The position numbers and the translations under genes are program-made. From NCBI RefSeq assembly GCF_003260275.1, contig NZ_QJHB01000001.1:310001-374000 (forward strand): a stretch of DNA of 64,000 bases. The letters are read 5' to 3'. This document shows positions 26,985-36,014 of the stretch, piece after piece. The stretch comes from Homoserinimonas sp. OAct 916. Lineage in GTDB: Bacteria; Actinomycetota; Actinomycetes; Actinomycetales; Microbacteriaceae. The notes beneath the pieces are model-generated. The model was not told where the DNA came from. It ran no database searches and saw only the letters and a program-made list of their open reading frames with translations. Positions within the stretch are counted from its first letter, which is position 1, and the number at the start of each line of letters is the position of its first letter.

Positions 26985-27063
26985 GACGGTTGACGTGTTG
27001 AACCGTCGGTGAGGCTGTGAACTGCGCACTGCCATCGCCCGGAGTTCGATAGATTTTCGAACT
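26985..27063 (+). terminator. Expression platform of the FMN riboswitch
   Basis: Hairpin 1 is GACGGTT/AACCGTC (26985-27007); hairpin 2 is AGTTCGA/TCGAACT (27043-27063), just before the GAGG that serves ribD. The 3' arm AACCGTCGGT (27001-27010) is exactly complementary, over 10 nt, to ACCGACGGTT in the aptamer (26947-26956). The two pairings exclude one another, as expected of a terminator/antiterminator or sequestering switch. No T run follows hairpin 1. Confidence 0.6.
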
Positions 27064-27075
27064 TGAGGATACGAG

Positions 27076-28185
27076 ATGACGGATGCGACCGGCCGCTGGG
27101 ACCCAGCGATGCAGCGAGCGATCGAGCTCGCGCGCCTGGGCCCCGCCCGCGACCGCAACCCGCAGGTCGGCTGCGTCATCCTGAATGACGACGACCAGAT
27201 CATCGCAGAGGGCTGGCATCGAGGTGCCGGCACCGAGCACGCAGAGGTCGCCGCTCTGGACGCCCTTGGTCCTGGTGCCGCACGCGGTGCGACCGCGGTC
27301 GTCACCCTCGAACCGTGCAACCACAGCGGCACCACGGGGCCGTGTGCCGAGGCGCTGCTCGCGGCCGGAATCGGACGCGTTGTCTTCGGCACCGCCGATC
27401 CAGGAACGCGTTCGTCAGGCGGGGCCCGCACCCTGGTCAAAGCAGGCATCGCCGTTGAGTCTGGGGTGCTCACGGTCGAGACCACGGCATTGATCTCGGA
27501 CTGGCTGGTCAGCGCCCGCCTCGGCCGCCCCCATGTGACCGTGAAGTGGGCCAGCAGTCTGGACGGTCGCGCGGCAGCCAACGACGGCAGCAGCCAGTGG
27601 ATCACCGGCCCCGAGGCCAGAGCGCACGTGCACACCCAGCGCGCGCGCGCTGCAGCAATAGTGGTCGGTACCGGCACGGCGCTGGCCGACGACCCCAGCC
27701 TCACCGCCCGCGACCCGCACGGCTCCCTGTTGCCGGAGCAACCGATACCGGTCGTCGTCGGCCTGCGCGAACTTGCCACCGGTGCCCGGGTGTTCACGCA
27801 CCCGCACAAGGTCATCCTCGAACAAAGCCATGACCTCGCCGGCATGCTCGACCGGTTGCGCCAACGTGGCCTCCACCGCGTCTTCGTCGAGGGCGGCCCG
27901 CACCTTGCAAGCGCCATGGTCGAGGCGGGCCTGGTCGACGAGTACCTGGTCTACCTGGCGCCAACTCTGCTCGGCGGCGACCGGATGGCGCTCGGCGACA
28001 TCGGGGTCGACACCCTTCAGCAGCGCAGAAACCTGCGCATCACCCACGTCGAACGGCTCGGCGACGACCTGCTGGTCGTCGCCGTTCCAGGTTCTGTTGG
28101 CTCCCCGGCATCCGCAGACGCCGCACCTGCGAGCCCGACCGAGACCCCAGCCCAGCCCCTCCCGGGCCCGAATGAAGGCTTCTGA
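27076..28185 (+). CDS. ribD: Bifunctional riboflavin deaminase/reductase
   Basis: Catalyses the second and third steps of riboflavin synthesis. The N-terminal deaminase domain (1-~145) has zinc and catalytic motifs GTEHAEVAAL and PCNHSGTTGPCAEAL. The C-terminal NADPH-dependent reductase (~150-345) begins VTVKWASSLDGRAA and ends with FVEGGPHLASAMVEAGLVDE. A ~30-residue Ala/Pro-rich tail closes the protein. 369 residues. The ATG directly follows the FMN riboswitch leader; ribE begins at the next base after its stop. Confidence 0.96.
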   Translation: MTDATGRWDPAMQRAIELARLGPARDRNPQVGCVILNDDDQIIAEGWHRGAGTEHAEVAALDALGPGAARGATAVVTLEPCNHSGTTGPCAEALLAAGIGRVVFGTADPGTRSSGGARTLVKAGIAVESGVLTVETTALISDWLVSARLGRPHVTVKWASSLDGRAAANDGSSQWITGPEARAHVHTQRARAAAIVVGTGTALADDPSLTARDPHGSLLPEQPIPVVVGLRELATGARVFTHPHKVILEQSHDLAGMLDRLRQRGLHRVFVEGGPHLASAMVEAGLVDEYLVYLAPTLLGGDRMALGDIGVDTLQQRRNLRITHVERLGDDLLVVAVPGSVGSPASADAAPASPTETPAQPLPGPNEGF

Positions 28186-28800
28186 ATGTTCACCGGAATC
28201 GTCGAAGAGCTCGGCCGGATCGACCAGATCGAGATAACCGCCGACGCCGCCCGCCTCACCGTACATGGCCCTCTCGCTGTCACCGGTGCCCGGGAGGGCG
28301 ACTCGATCGCGGTGAACGGCGTCTGCCTGACCGTGGTCACCACCACCGGCCAGGCGTTCACCACGGACGTGATGGCACAGACCCTGAAGATGAGCACGCT
28401 GGGTTCGCTGGTTGCCGGTTCGCCCGTGAATCTTGAGCGCGCCGCCCTGGTCGGTGGCCGCCTCGGCGGGCACATCGTGCAGGGCCACGTGGACGGCACC
28501 GGCCGCCTGCTCGCCATCACCCCGGGCAGCGCCTGGCGCGTGCTGCGATTCAACCTTCCGGGCGAACTCGCCGGCCTGGTGGTCGATAAGGGGTCGATCG
28601 CCGTCGACGGCGTCTCCCTCACTGTGAGCGCGATCAGCGCGCCCGATGAGAAGGATGCCTGGTTCGAGGTCTCCCTCATCCCGGAAACCCTGCGCGCCAC
28701 GACGCTCAGGCTCAAAGCCGTCGGCGACACAGTAAATCTTGAAACTGACATTCTTGCCCGACACGTCGAGCGCCTGCTCGCAGTTAGGAGTGCATCATGA
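28186..28800 (+). CDS. ribE: Riboflavin synthase, alpha chain
   Basis: Dismutates two lumazine molecules to riboflavin. Starts with the invariant MFTGIVEELG. Two homologous beta-barrels follow: the first with VNGVCLTV, the second with GGRLGGHIVQGHVDGTG and VDGVSLTV. 204 residues, normal length. It lies between ribD and ribBA, overlapping the latter by 4 bp. Confidence 0.96.
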   Translation: MFTGIVEELGRIDQIEITADAARLTVHGPLAVTGAREGDSIAVNGVCLTVVTTTGQAFTTDVMAQTLKMSTLGSLVAGSPVNLERAALVGGRLGGHIVQGHVDGTGRLLAITPGSAWRVLRFNLPGELAGLVVDKGSIAVDGVSLTVSAISAPDEKDAWFEVSLIPETLRATTLRLKAVGDTVNLETDILARHVERLLAVRSAS

Positions 28801-30050
28801 CTCTCGCCACCATCCCAGAAGTACTGGCCGCGCTGCGCGCCGGCACCCCCGTGATCGTCGCCGACGATGAGGGTCGCGAGAACGAGGGCGACGCCATCAT
28901 GGCGGCCGAGCACGCGACCAAGGAGTGGGTGGCGTGGATGGTGCGGCACACCTCCGGCTACCTCTGCGCGCCCATGCCCAATCATCTCGCCGACAGGCTC
29001 GAGCTCCCCTTGATGACCACGCTCAACCAGGACACCCGCGGCACCGCCTACACCGTGTCGGTCGACGCGGCCAACCGGGTCTCAACGGGCATCAGCGCCT
29101 CCGACAGGGCAGAGACGTTGCGCACCCTCGCCGACCCGACCTCGACGCCTACCGCGTTGATCCGCCCCGGGCACATCCTCCCGCTGCGCGCGGTCGACGG
29201 CGGGGTGCGAGTTCGTGGGGGCCACACCGAGGCGACGGTCGAACTCATGAAACTTGCCGGCCTCCACCCGGTCGGGGTCATCGGCGAACTCGTCGAAGAT
29301 TCTGGCGACATGATGCGGATGCCCTCGCTGCTGAGGCTCGGTGCCGAATACTCACTGCCGGTCACCACGGTGCAGGCGATCATCGACTGGCTGGACTCGC
29401 ATTCGGAACCGCCGGCCCCCCTCGGATCGGATTCCGAGGCACGGGTGCGCTTCGAGGTGGAGACTCTCGTTCCGACGGTGCACGGCTCCTTCCGCATGCG
29501 CGCGTACCGCGACCAGATGACCGGCGCCGACCACGTGGCCATCATCTCCGGCAACCCGGGCCAGAACGCCTTCGTGCGGGTGCACTCGGAGTGCCTGACC
29601 GGAGAGGCGTTCGGCTCGCTGAAGTGCGAGTGCGGGCCCCAACTGCAGGAGGCGTTGAATATCATCCACGACCGCGACGGGGTCGTGGTCTACCTGCGCG
29701 GCCACGAGGGTCGCGCGATCGGCCTGGTGAACAAGTTGCGCGCCTATGAGTTGCAGGAGGAAGGTCTCGACACTGTGGATGCGAACGTCGCCCTCGGCCT
29801 GCCGATCGACTCTCGCGACTACGGTGCAGCGGTCGCGATCCTGAAGGATCTCGGTCTGGAGAAGGTGAAGTTGCTGACCAACAATCCGGAAAAATCCGAC
29901 GCATTGACCGAGCGCGGCATCGAGGTCTCAGAACGCATCCCCCTGATCGTCGGCATCGGTGACAACAACCGGTCCTATTTGAAAACCAAGCGCGACCGAA
30001 TGGGCCACGCCCTCTCGCTCGCCCACGACAGCACAGGAGACCCCCTATGA
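28797..30050 (+). CDS. ribBA: Bifunctional DHBP synthase / GTP cyclohydrolase II
   Basis: Supplies both branches of riboflavin synthesis. The N-terminal RibB domain has [16 protein letters not shown] and a [20 protein letters not shown] motif. The C-terminal RibA domain has the zinc ligands in [18 protein letters not shown], then [20 protein letters not shown] and [17 protein letters not shown]. Both active sites look intact. 417 residues. Coupled to ribE and ribH by 4-bp ATGA overlaps. Confidence 0.97.
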   Translation: MTLATIPEVLAALRAGTPVIVADDEGRENEGDAIMAAEHATKEWVAWMVRHTSGYLCAPMPNHLADRLELPLMTTLNQDTRGTAYTVSVDAANRVSTGISASDRAETLRTLADPTSTPTALIRPGHILPLRAVDGGVRVRGGHTEATVELMKLAGLHPVGVIGELVEDSGDMMRMPSLLRLGAEYSLPVTTVQAIIDWLDSHSEPPAPLGSDSEARVRFEVETLVPTVHGSFRMRAYRDQMTGADHVAIISGNPGQNAFVRVHSECLTGEAFGSLKCECGPQLQEALNIIHDRDGVVVYLRGHEGRAIGLVNKLRAYELQEEGLDTVDANVALGLPIDSRDYGAAVAILKDLGLEKVKLLTNNPEKSDALTERGIEVSERIPLIVGIGDNNRSYLKTKRDRMGHALSLAHDSTGDPL

Positions 30051-30532
30051 GCCACGAAGGAACCCCCACGATCGCAGTCGACGGCACCGGGCTTCAGGTG
30101 GTGATCGTCGCCGGGCGGTGGCACGAGAAGATCTCGGACGGGCTGATCGGCGGGGCAACCCGTGTGCTCGAGCAATCCGGCGCCCGCTTCTCTCTGGTGC
30201 GAGTGCCGGGCAGTTTCGAACTGCCCGTCGCGTGCAAGGTCGCGTTGGAGTCGGGGGCGGATGCAGTGGTCGCGTTGGGCGTCATCATCCGCGGCGGCAC
30301 ACCCCACTTCGAGTACGTGTCCGCGGCCGCGACTGACGGCCTGACCCGAGTCGCGCTCGACACCGGCAAGCCGGTTGGTTTCGGCGTGCTCACCCTCGAT
30401 GACGAGCAGCAGGGCCTCGACCGCGCCGGGCTGGTCGGCTCCATCGAGGACAAGGGTGCCGAAGCGGCGACCGCCGCGTTGGAGATGGCGCGCGTGCTGG
30501 CCGGGTTGCGCGGATCGTCTCGACTGGGCTGA
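30047..30532 (+). CDS. ribH: 6,7-dimethyl-8-ribityllumazine synthase
   Basis: Penultimate enzyme of the pathway; condenses the RibB and RibD products. Key stretches: [43 protein letters not shown] with the catalytic His, and [16 protein letters not shown]. At 161 residues it is a typical icosahedral-type subunit. Last enzyme gene of the FMN-controlled operon. Confidence 0.96.
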   Translation: MSHEGTPTIAVDGTGLQVVIVAGRWHEKISDGLIGGATRVLEQSGARFSLVRVPGSFELPVACKVALESGADAVVALGVIIRGGTPHFEYVSAAATDGLTRVALDTGKPVGFGVLTLDDEQQGLDRAGLVGSIEDKGAEAATAALEMARVLAGLRGSSRLG

Positions 30533-30548
30533 GTCAGGCACCAGCAGG

Positions 30549-30554
30549 TAGGCT
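30549..30554 (+). promoter_or_regulatory. Leaderless -10 box of the 31-residue ORF
   Basis: TAGGCT ends six bases before the ATG at 30561, the same geometry as seen at seven other genes in this window. Confidence 0.35.
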
Positions 30555-30560
30555 TGTGCC

Positions 30561-30656
30561 ATGACCAATATCGGCCGCGTGCTTGTCTCGATCTTCACCG
30601 TCGGTGCCGCGGCCCTCCTGGTGGCATTCGTCTTGAAGGTTCTCGCCGTCTTCTGA
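30561..30656 (+). CDS. Small membrane peptide downstream of ribH
   Basis: A 31-residue frame starting MTNIGRVLVSIF and ending VLKVLAVF. Residues ~5-30 form a single hydrophobic helix with a positively charged N-terminal flank, so the peptide should insert in the membrane. The TAGGCT at leaderless distance supports a real start, and codon third positions are GC-rich as in neighbouring genes. No family is recognised. It could be a small structural or regulatory membrane protein, or a chance frame. Confidence 0.5.
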   Translation: MTNIGRVLVSIFTVGAAALLVAFVLKVLAVF

Positions 30657-30731
30657 CTCTCGGCACACCAGTTTCTGGACAGGGCGCGCTGCCAATCATG
30701 GTCGGCCCCCCTCCACCCACCGGGTGCCGGG

Positions 30732-30765
30732 CAGAATCGGTCGAGGAGCAGAATCAGTCGAGGAA
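30732..30765. repeat. 17-bp near-perfect tandem duplication across a stop codon
   Basis: CAGAATCGGTCGAGGAG (30732-30748) and CAGAATCAGTCGAGGAA (30749-30765) are adjacent, with two differences. The second copy contains the last codons and stop of the permease gene on the minus strand. Confidence 0.8.
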
Positions 30766-31584
30766 CAGGGTCGTCAGGCGCTTGGTGGTGAACACCATGC
30801 CGATGACGATCATCACCAGGTAGTAGAGCACGTGCCACGCCGTCCCGGCATCCACGGTGCCGGTGGTCAGCCCGCGGATGAGCTCCACCCCGTGCCACAG
30901 CGGCAAAGCCATCACGACCAGCTGGATCGGCTCCGGGTACACGGTGATCGGATAGAACGTGGCCGAGAACAGGAACATCGGCAGCAGCACGAAGTTGATC
31001 CAGTCCATCTGCTGGAAGGTGGTCATGTAGCTGGTGACGGCCATGCCGAAACTCGCGAAGGCGAAGGCGATCAACACCACTGCCGGCAGCGCCAGCAGCG
31101 CCCACCAGGACAGGTTCAAGCCCAGGAACTGCATCACCACCATGAAACCGACCCCATACAGTGCGCCGCGCAGGAGCGCCAGCGAAATCTCACCGAGCGC
31201 GACGTCGAGCGGGCCGAGCGAAGTCGACAGCATGCCCTCGTACAGCTTCGAGAACTGCATCTTGAAGAACACATTCCAGGTGCTGTCGTAGATGGCGCCG
31301 TTCATGGCGGCGACCGCGAGCAGGGCCGGCGCGATGAATGCCGCGTAACTGACCTCGTCGCCGTTCGTGGTGGTGACGGTGCCGACCAGGGCGCCGAGGC
31401 CGAGCCCCATCGACAACAGGTAGAAGATCGGCTCGAAGAAACCGGAGACGACCACCAGCCAGTTGGTGCTGCGGGTGGCGAGCACACCGCGGGCCATCAC
31501 CGAGTTGGCGTTGCGGGCGTAGATCGACCCGAGCAGCCGGTTTCTGCGCGCAGACGCCCGGCCCGCGGCCAGCGTCTCGGTCAT
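30754..31584 (-). CDS. ABC-2 type transporter permease (distal)
   Basis: 276 residues, six hydrophobic segments after a ~40-residue cytoplasmic head. The ABC2_membrane/NodJ-DrrB pattern shows in PIFYLLSMGLGLGALVG, FEPIFY and the LPLWHGVELIRGL motif late in the chain. It overlaps the preceding permease gene by 4 bp. With that permease and the ATPase at 32.5-33.4 kb it makes an exporter; the heterodimeric channel and context do not reveal the cargo (lipid-linked glycan or drug are typical). Confidence 0.9.
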   Translation of the reverse strand: MTETLAAGRASARRNRLLGSIYARNANSVMARGVLATRSTNWLVVVSGFFEPIFYLLSMGLGLGALVGTVTTTNGDEVSYAAFIAPALLAVAAMNGAIYDSTWNVFFKMQFSKLYEGMLSTSLGPLDVALGEISLALLRGALYGVGFMVVMQFLGLNLSWWALLALPAVVLIAFAFASFGMAVTSYMTTFQQMDWINFVLLPMFLFSATFYPITVYPEPIQLVVMALPLWHGVELIRGLTTGTVDAGTAWHVLYYLVMIVIGMVFTTKRLTTLFLD

Positions 31585-32402
31585 TTGTTCAGCCTCCGCT
31601 TCGCGAAGCGGACGGCGAGCCACCAGCCGACCGCCAACAGACATGCCGGATAGGCCACGTGCACGACCGACAGCCACAGCGGCTCGACGGCGCCGTAGCT
31701 CAGCACCCGGGAGAGTTCGACCCCGTGCCACAGCGGCGACAGCCAACCGATCCACTGCAGGAAGATGGGCAGCTGGCTGAGCGGGAAGAAGGTGCCGGAG
31801 AACAGCGTCATCGGCAGGATGACGAAGCGCATCAGCATCGCGAGCTGGCCGGTGTCTTCGGTCAGGGTTGCTGTGTAGGCCATCAGCAGGGCGCCGAAGC
31901 CGAGGCCGACCAGCAGGGCAACCGGGATCATCAGAACACCCGCCGGCCGGACGACCGCGCCGAACAGCAGCATGAAGACGTAGTAGAGACCACAGGTGGC
32001 GAACATGCGGGCGGCCACCGAGATGACCACACCGTTGATGATCTGGGCCGGCGAGATCGGGGCGGCGTTCATGCCGTAGAAAGTCGGGTTCCACTTGAAA
32101 CCGAGCATGATCGGGTAGGTGAACTCCTCCGATGCCACCGTGATAGCCGCCATGCCCAGCAGCGCCGGCGCGACGAACTGCAGGTAGCCGACCCCGTTCA
32201 CGGCGTCGGGCCCAAGGTTCTGGTCGACCAGGGTGGCGAGCCCCACCCCGAGGGCATAGAGGTAGATCAACGGATTGCCGATTCCGGTGACCGTGATCGT
32301 CTGCGCGTACGAGCGCATCACCCGAAACCGGTGCTCGGCCACATACCACGAGCCGAACCGTCGCACCCGGCTGGCCCGGGCGGTGGGTGTCCCGGCGCTC
32401 AT
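31581..32402 (-). CDS. ABC-2 type transporter permease (proximal)
   Basis: 273 residues with six hydrophobic segments; shows the same LSPLWHGVELSRVL motif as its neighbour, indicating an old gene duplication. The stretch YPIMLGFKWNPTFYGMNAAPISPAQIINGVV is characteristic of NodJ-like permeases. The chosen ATG at 32402 gives a short basic cytoplasmic head; upstream in-frame starts run into the spacer after the ATPase gene. Confidence 0.9.
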   Translation of the reverse strand: MSAGTPTARASRVRRFGSWYVAEHRFRVMRSYAQTITVTGIGNPLIYLYALGVGLATLVDQNLGPDAVNGVGYLQFVAPALLGMAAITVASEEFTYPIMLGFKWNPTFYGMNAAPISPAQIINGVVISVAARMFATCGLYYVFMLLFGAVVRPAGVLMIPVALLVGLGFGALLMAYTATLTEDTGQLAMLMRFVILPMTLFSGTFFPLSQLPIFLQWIGWLSPLWHGVELSRVLSYGAVEPLWLSVVHVAYPACLLAVGWWLAVRFAKRRLNK

Positions 32403-32517
32403 GCGGTGCTCTCGCGTGGCGAGAGACAGCCTTCCGGCTGGAGGAAAATCGCGCGCCCACATCTTTCGGCCGCTTGACCATCGCTCAGGGCGCGGGAGAG
32501 GCTGCGGAACGCGGTGC

Positions 32518-33444
32518 TCATTCGACGAGGCTCCGACCTGTGAGGCGAAGAAATACGTCTTCCAGGCTGGAGCGGCGCACCAGGCTGGTGATCGGGGTGA
32601 GCCCGGTGGACGGGATGCGGGAGAGTTCGGCCTCGCCGTCGGAGCTGTAGACCAGCACGCGATCGGGCAGCACCTCGATGCGATCACCGAATCCGACGAG
32701 CCGCTCCCCCGCATCCGCGTTGTGGCCAGAACCGAACCGCATCTCCAACACCTCACGGGACGAATACGAGGCGATCAGGGAGGCCGGGGTGCCTTCGGCC
32801 ATGATCCGGCCCTTGTCCACGACGACGAGACGGTCGCAGAGTTGCTCGGCCTCGTCCATGTAGTGCGTGGTCAGCACAAGCGTGGTGCCCTGCTCCTTGA
32901 GCCGGAACAGCCGGTCCCAGAGGATGTGCCGCGCCTGCGGGTCGAGGCCGGTGGTCGGTTCATCCAGAAGCAGGATGCGTGGTTCGTTGATCAGGGCGCG
33001 AGCGATTGTCAGGCGGCGCTTCATGCCGCCGGACAGGTCGTCGACCTTTGCCTTCGCGCGTTCGGTGAGCTGGGCGAATTCGAGCAACTCATCGGCACGG
33101 GAGGCGATCTGCCGGCGGGGCAGGCCGAAATAGCGCCCGTAGACCAGCAGGTTCTCGCGCACGCGAAGTTCGGTGTCGAGGTTGTCGGCCTGCGGCACGA
33201 CACCCAGTCGGGAGCGGATCTCCGGGCCGTATTCGTCGGGATCGAGACCGAGAACACTGAGGGCTCCGCTGGTTCTGGTCGACACGGCGCCGACCATGCG
33301 CATGACGGTCGACTTCCCGGCCCCGTTCGGGCCGAGGAACCCGAAGGACTCTCCGGGCGCGATCTCGAAGGAAACGTTGTCGACGGCCGCGAAATCTTTG
33401 TACTTCTTGACGAGGTTCACTGCGGTGATGACGGGCTCTGGCAC
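32518..33444 (-). CDS. ABC-2 transporter ATPase, DrrA/NodI-like
   Basis: 308 residues. Walker A GPNGAGKST, Q-loop VVPQADNLD, signature LSGGMKRRL, Walker B ILLLDEPTTGLD and H-loop LTTHYMDEAEQL are all present. The C-terminal ~70 residues match the DrrA accessory domain. I chose the GTG at 33444, which directly precedes the first beta strand (PVITAVNLVKKY). It is the first gene of the unit, 115 bp ahead of the permeases. Confidence 0.93.
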   Translation of the reverse strand: MPEPVITAVNLVKKYKDFAAVDNVSFEIAPGESFGFLGPNGAGKSTVMRMVGAVSTRTSGALSVLGLDPDEYGPEIRSRLGVVPQADNLDTELRVRENLLVYGRYFGLPRRQIASRADELLEFAQLTERAKAKVDDLSGGMKRRLTIARALINEPRILLLDEPTTGLDPQARHILWDRLFRLKEQGTTLVLTTHYMDEAEQLCDRLVVVDKGRIMAEGTPASLIASYSSREVLEMRFGSGHNADAGERLVGFGDRIEVLPDRVLVYSSDGEAELSRIPSTGLTPITSLVRRSSLEDVFLRLTGRSLVE

Positions 33445-33580
33445 AAGATCCAACTCTAGTCGAGGTGCCGTGCAGCCTCCTGCGGCTGACGCGTGGCAGA
33501 CCGGAACATGTGATGGTGGAACGTCAGCGTTCTCCAAGCAGTGCCCGTGACAGACTTGTCTCTGGCAATTGGAGCAACAG

Positions 33581-35464
33581 ATGACTGAAACCCCCACCCG
33601 GCGCCGACTCGGCCGTGGCCCACGCACGCCCGACACGGGTCCGCGTGCCACGTTCAAGCAGCTGATGCCGTATCTCTTGGAGCACAAGAAGGTGCTCTCG
33701 GTCGTGATCGTTCTGAGCATCCTCGGCGCGGCGGCCAGCCTGGCCCAACCCCTCCTGGTCAGCCAGGTGATCACTGTGGTCGGTGAGGGCGACCCGCTCG
33801 GCGGCCTCGTGTGGGTGCTTGTCGCGCTCGTGATCATCGCCGCCCTGATCTCGGGTTTTCAGCATTACCTGTTGCAGCGCACCGGGGAGGGCGTGGTGCT
33901 CTCGAGCCGGCGCCGACTGGTGGGCCGCATCCTGCGGCTGCCGATCAGCGAGTTCGACGCCCGACGCACCGGTGACCTGGTCTCTCGTGTGGGCAGTGAC
34001 ACCACCCTGCTGCGGGCCGTTCTCACGCAGGGCCTGGTCGACGCCATCGGCGGGGCGCTCACCTTCGTCGGGGCGATCATTGCGATGCTCGTGATCGACC
34101 CGGTGCTGTTCGCCCTCACCGCACTGGTGATCGCGATTTCGATCGTCGTGGTGGTCACGCTGTCGTCACGCATCCGGGTGGCCAGCCGAAAGACGCAGGA
34201 GAAGGTCGGTGACCTGACCGCCGCGGTGGAACGGGCGATCAGCGCTGTGCGCACGGTTCGGGCCTCCAATGCGACCGATCGCGAGATCGCCAGTGTCGAT
34301 GTCGAGGCAAAGGGTGCCTGGCAGAAAGGCATCGAGGTCGCCAAGATCTCGGCGCTGGTGGTTCCGGTCGCCGGTATCGCGATGCAGGTGTCGTTCCTCG
34401 TGGTGCTCGGCGTCGGGGGCTTCCGGGTGGCCAGCGGCAGCATCACGGTCGCATCGCTGGTCGCGTTCATCCTCTTCCTGTTCCTGATGATCATGCCGCT
34501 CGGCACCGCGTTCGGGGCCGTGACCTCGGTGAACGCCGCCCTCGGGGCGCTCGGACGGATCGAGGAGATCATCGCCCTACCTGCCGAAGGGGATGGCGAC
34601 CGTGAGATCATGCCTCTCGCGATGACGGTCGGTCCGGCGAACGCCTCGGTGCTGCCCGATGCCCCGGCGATCCGGTTCGCCGACGTGCACTTCCACTACC
34701 CCGATGCGCCGGCACCCGTTGCACCGGATCTTCGTGCGCCAAATGCCGAGGCGGATGCGGCGGCCGTCCCTGCGGCACACGAGCGTGGGGTGCTGCACGG
34801 GGTCAGTTTCGAAGCCCCTCGGGGCAAACGCACCGCATTGGTCGGCCCCTCGGGTGCCGGCAAGAGCACCATCCTCGCCCTGATCGAGCGATTCTATGAC
34901 CCGAGCGCGGGAACCGTGGAGCTCGGCGGTCTCGACATCCGCTCTCTGGACCGGGAAGCCCTGCGCGCCCAGATCGGCTATGTGGAACAGGATGCCCCTG
35001 TGCTGGCCGGCTCACTGCGCGACAACCTCCTGCTGTCGGCGCCGAACGCCAGCGATGAGGCCTGCATCAAGGTGCTCCACGAGGTGAACCTGACCGAGGT
35101 GCTCGAGCGCAACCCGCTCGGTCTGGGGGCGCCCGTTGGCGAAGAGGGCATCATGCTCTCCGGCGGCGAGCGCCAACGATTGGCGATCGCCAGGGCCCTG
35201 CTCGCGGCCCCACCGATCCTGTTGCTGGACGAGTCGACCGCGAGTCTCGACGGATTGAACGAGCAGAGGCTGCGTCTGGCAATCGACGCGGTCGCCGAGA
35301 ATCGCACGCTGATCGTGATCGCACATCGGTTGTCGACGGTGGTCGACTCCGACCAGATCGTGGTGCTCGAGCACGGTCGAGTGGTCGGGGTGGGAACCCA
35401 TTCGGAGTTGGTGGTCTCGACGCCGTTGTACCGTGAATTGGCCAAGCACCAATTGCTGGTGTGA
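33581..35464 (+). CDS. ABC exporter half-transporter (ATPase fused to membrane domain)
   Basis: A 627-residue MsbA-like exporter. The membrane domain (residues ~25-335) has six hydrophobic helices. The ATPase domain has GPSGAGKST, Q-loop, signature LSGGERQRLAIARA and LLLDESTASLDG. Between the two domains lies a ~70-residue Ala/Pro-rich linker, longer than usual. TTGGAG lies seven bases before the ATG. It must dimerise to work; no partner half-gene is adjacent, so a homodimer is likely. The cargo is unknown. Confidence 0.92.
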   Translation: MTETPTRRRLGRGPRTPDTGPRATFKQLMPYLLEHKKVLSVVIVLSILGAAASLAQPLLVSQVITVVGEGDPLGGLVWVLVALVIIAALISGFQHYLLQRTGEGVVLSSRRRLVGRILRLPISEFDARRTGDLVSRVGSDTTLLRAVLTQGLVDAIGGALTFVGAIIAMLVIDPVLFALTALVIAISIVVVVTLSSRIRVASRKTQEKVGDLTAAVERAISAVRTVRASNATDREIASVDVEAKGAWQKGIEVAKISALVVPVAGIAMQVSFLVVLGVGGFRVASGSITVASLVAFILFLFLMIMPLGTAFGAVTSVNAALGALGRIEEIIALPAEGDGDREIMPLAMTVGPANASVLPDAPAIRFADVHFHYPDAPAPVAPDLRAPNAEADAAAVPAAHERGVLHGVSFEAPRGKRTALVGPSGAGKSTILALIERFYDPSAGTVELGGLDIRSLDREALRAQIGYVEQDAPVLAGSLRDNLLLSAPNASDEACIKVLHEVNLTEVLERNPLGLGAPVGEEGIMLSGGERQRLAIARALLAAPPILLLDESTASLDGLNEQRLRLAIDAVAENRTLIVIAHRLSTVVDSDQIVVLEHGRVVGVGTHSELVVSTPLYRELAKHQLLV

Positions 35465-35605
35465 AGCATCTGGTGCCGTGGGCTCCGCACAATGATCACC
35501 GAGCACGCGCTGCTTCAGGTTATCCCGGGGCACGAGGACGAGGGTGTGTGCTGAGCTCAAGCCGGCTCCCTGTCACAAGGTTATTTCCGGCGGCACACTG
35601 GGAGC

Positions 35606-35983
35606 ATGATCGGTCGCCTGCATCACGTCGTGCTCGACACGGCGGACCCAGCCGGGCTTGCACGGTTCTACTCCGCGCTGCTCGGGCTGCCCATCACGTA
35701 CACCTCTGATGACTGGGTCGTGGTCGCGGCCGACGACACGTCCTCGGGTCTGGCGTTCCAACGCGCGCCCGGTCACCGTCCACCGCTGTGGCCGGATCCG
35801 TCGAGTTCTCAGCAGTTTCACCTCGACATCATGGTCGACGACGTGGCTCAAGCAGGTAGCCGGGTAGAGGCGCTCGGGGCGAGGCGGCTCGACGACGGAG
35901 AGAATGTCTTCGCCGACCCGTCCGGCCATCCGTTCTGCCTTGTCGCTCGGCCGGGCTGGGCCGCCTCGATCACCGGCCGTTGA
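35606..35983 (+). CDS. VOC-superfamily (glyoxalase-like) protein
   Basis: 125 residues forming one vicinal-oxygen-chelate module pair: LHHVVLDTADPAGLARFYSALLGLP in the first repeat and QFHLDIMVDDVAQAGSRVEALGARR in the second, ending FADPSGHPFCLVAR. Members bind metals or small hydrophobic molecules; many are enzymes of unknown substrate. GGGAG directly precedes the ATG by a few bases. It converges with the mannosidase gene. Confidence 0.85.
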   Translation: MIGRLHHVVLDTADPAGLARFYSALLGLPITYTSDDWVVVAADDTSSGLAFQRAPGHRPPLWPDPSSSQQFHLDIMVDDVAQAGSRVEALGARRLDDGENVFADPSGHPFCLVARPGWAASITGR

Positions 35984-36014
35984 CTCCACCGGCCGTGCGG
36001 CGCTTCGAGCGGTC

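Noticed and set aside
35465-35605. Small gene between the ABC exporter and the VOC gene.
   Set aside because: Frames there are short and have no convincing start or composition; only a GGGAG before the VOC ATG is functional-looking.
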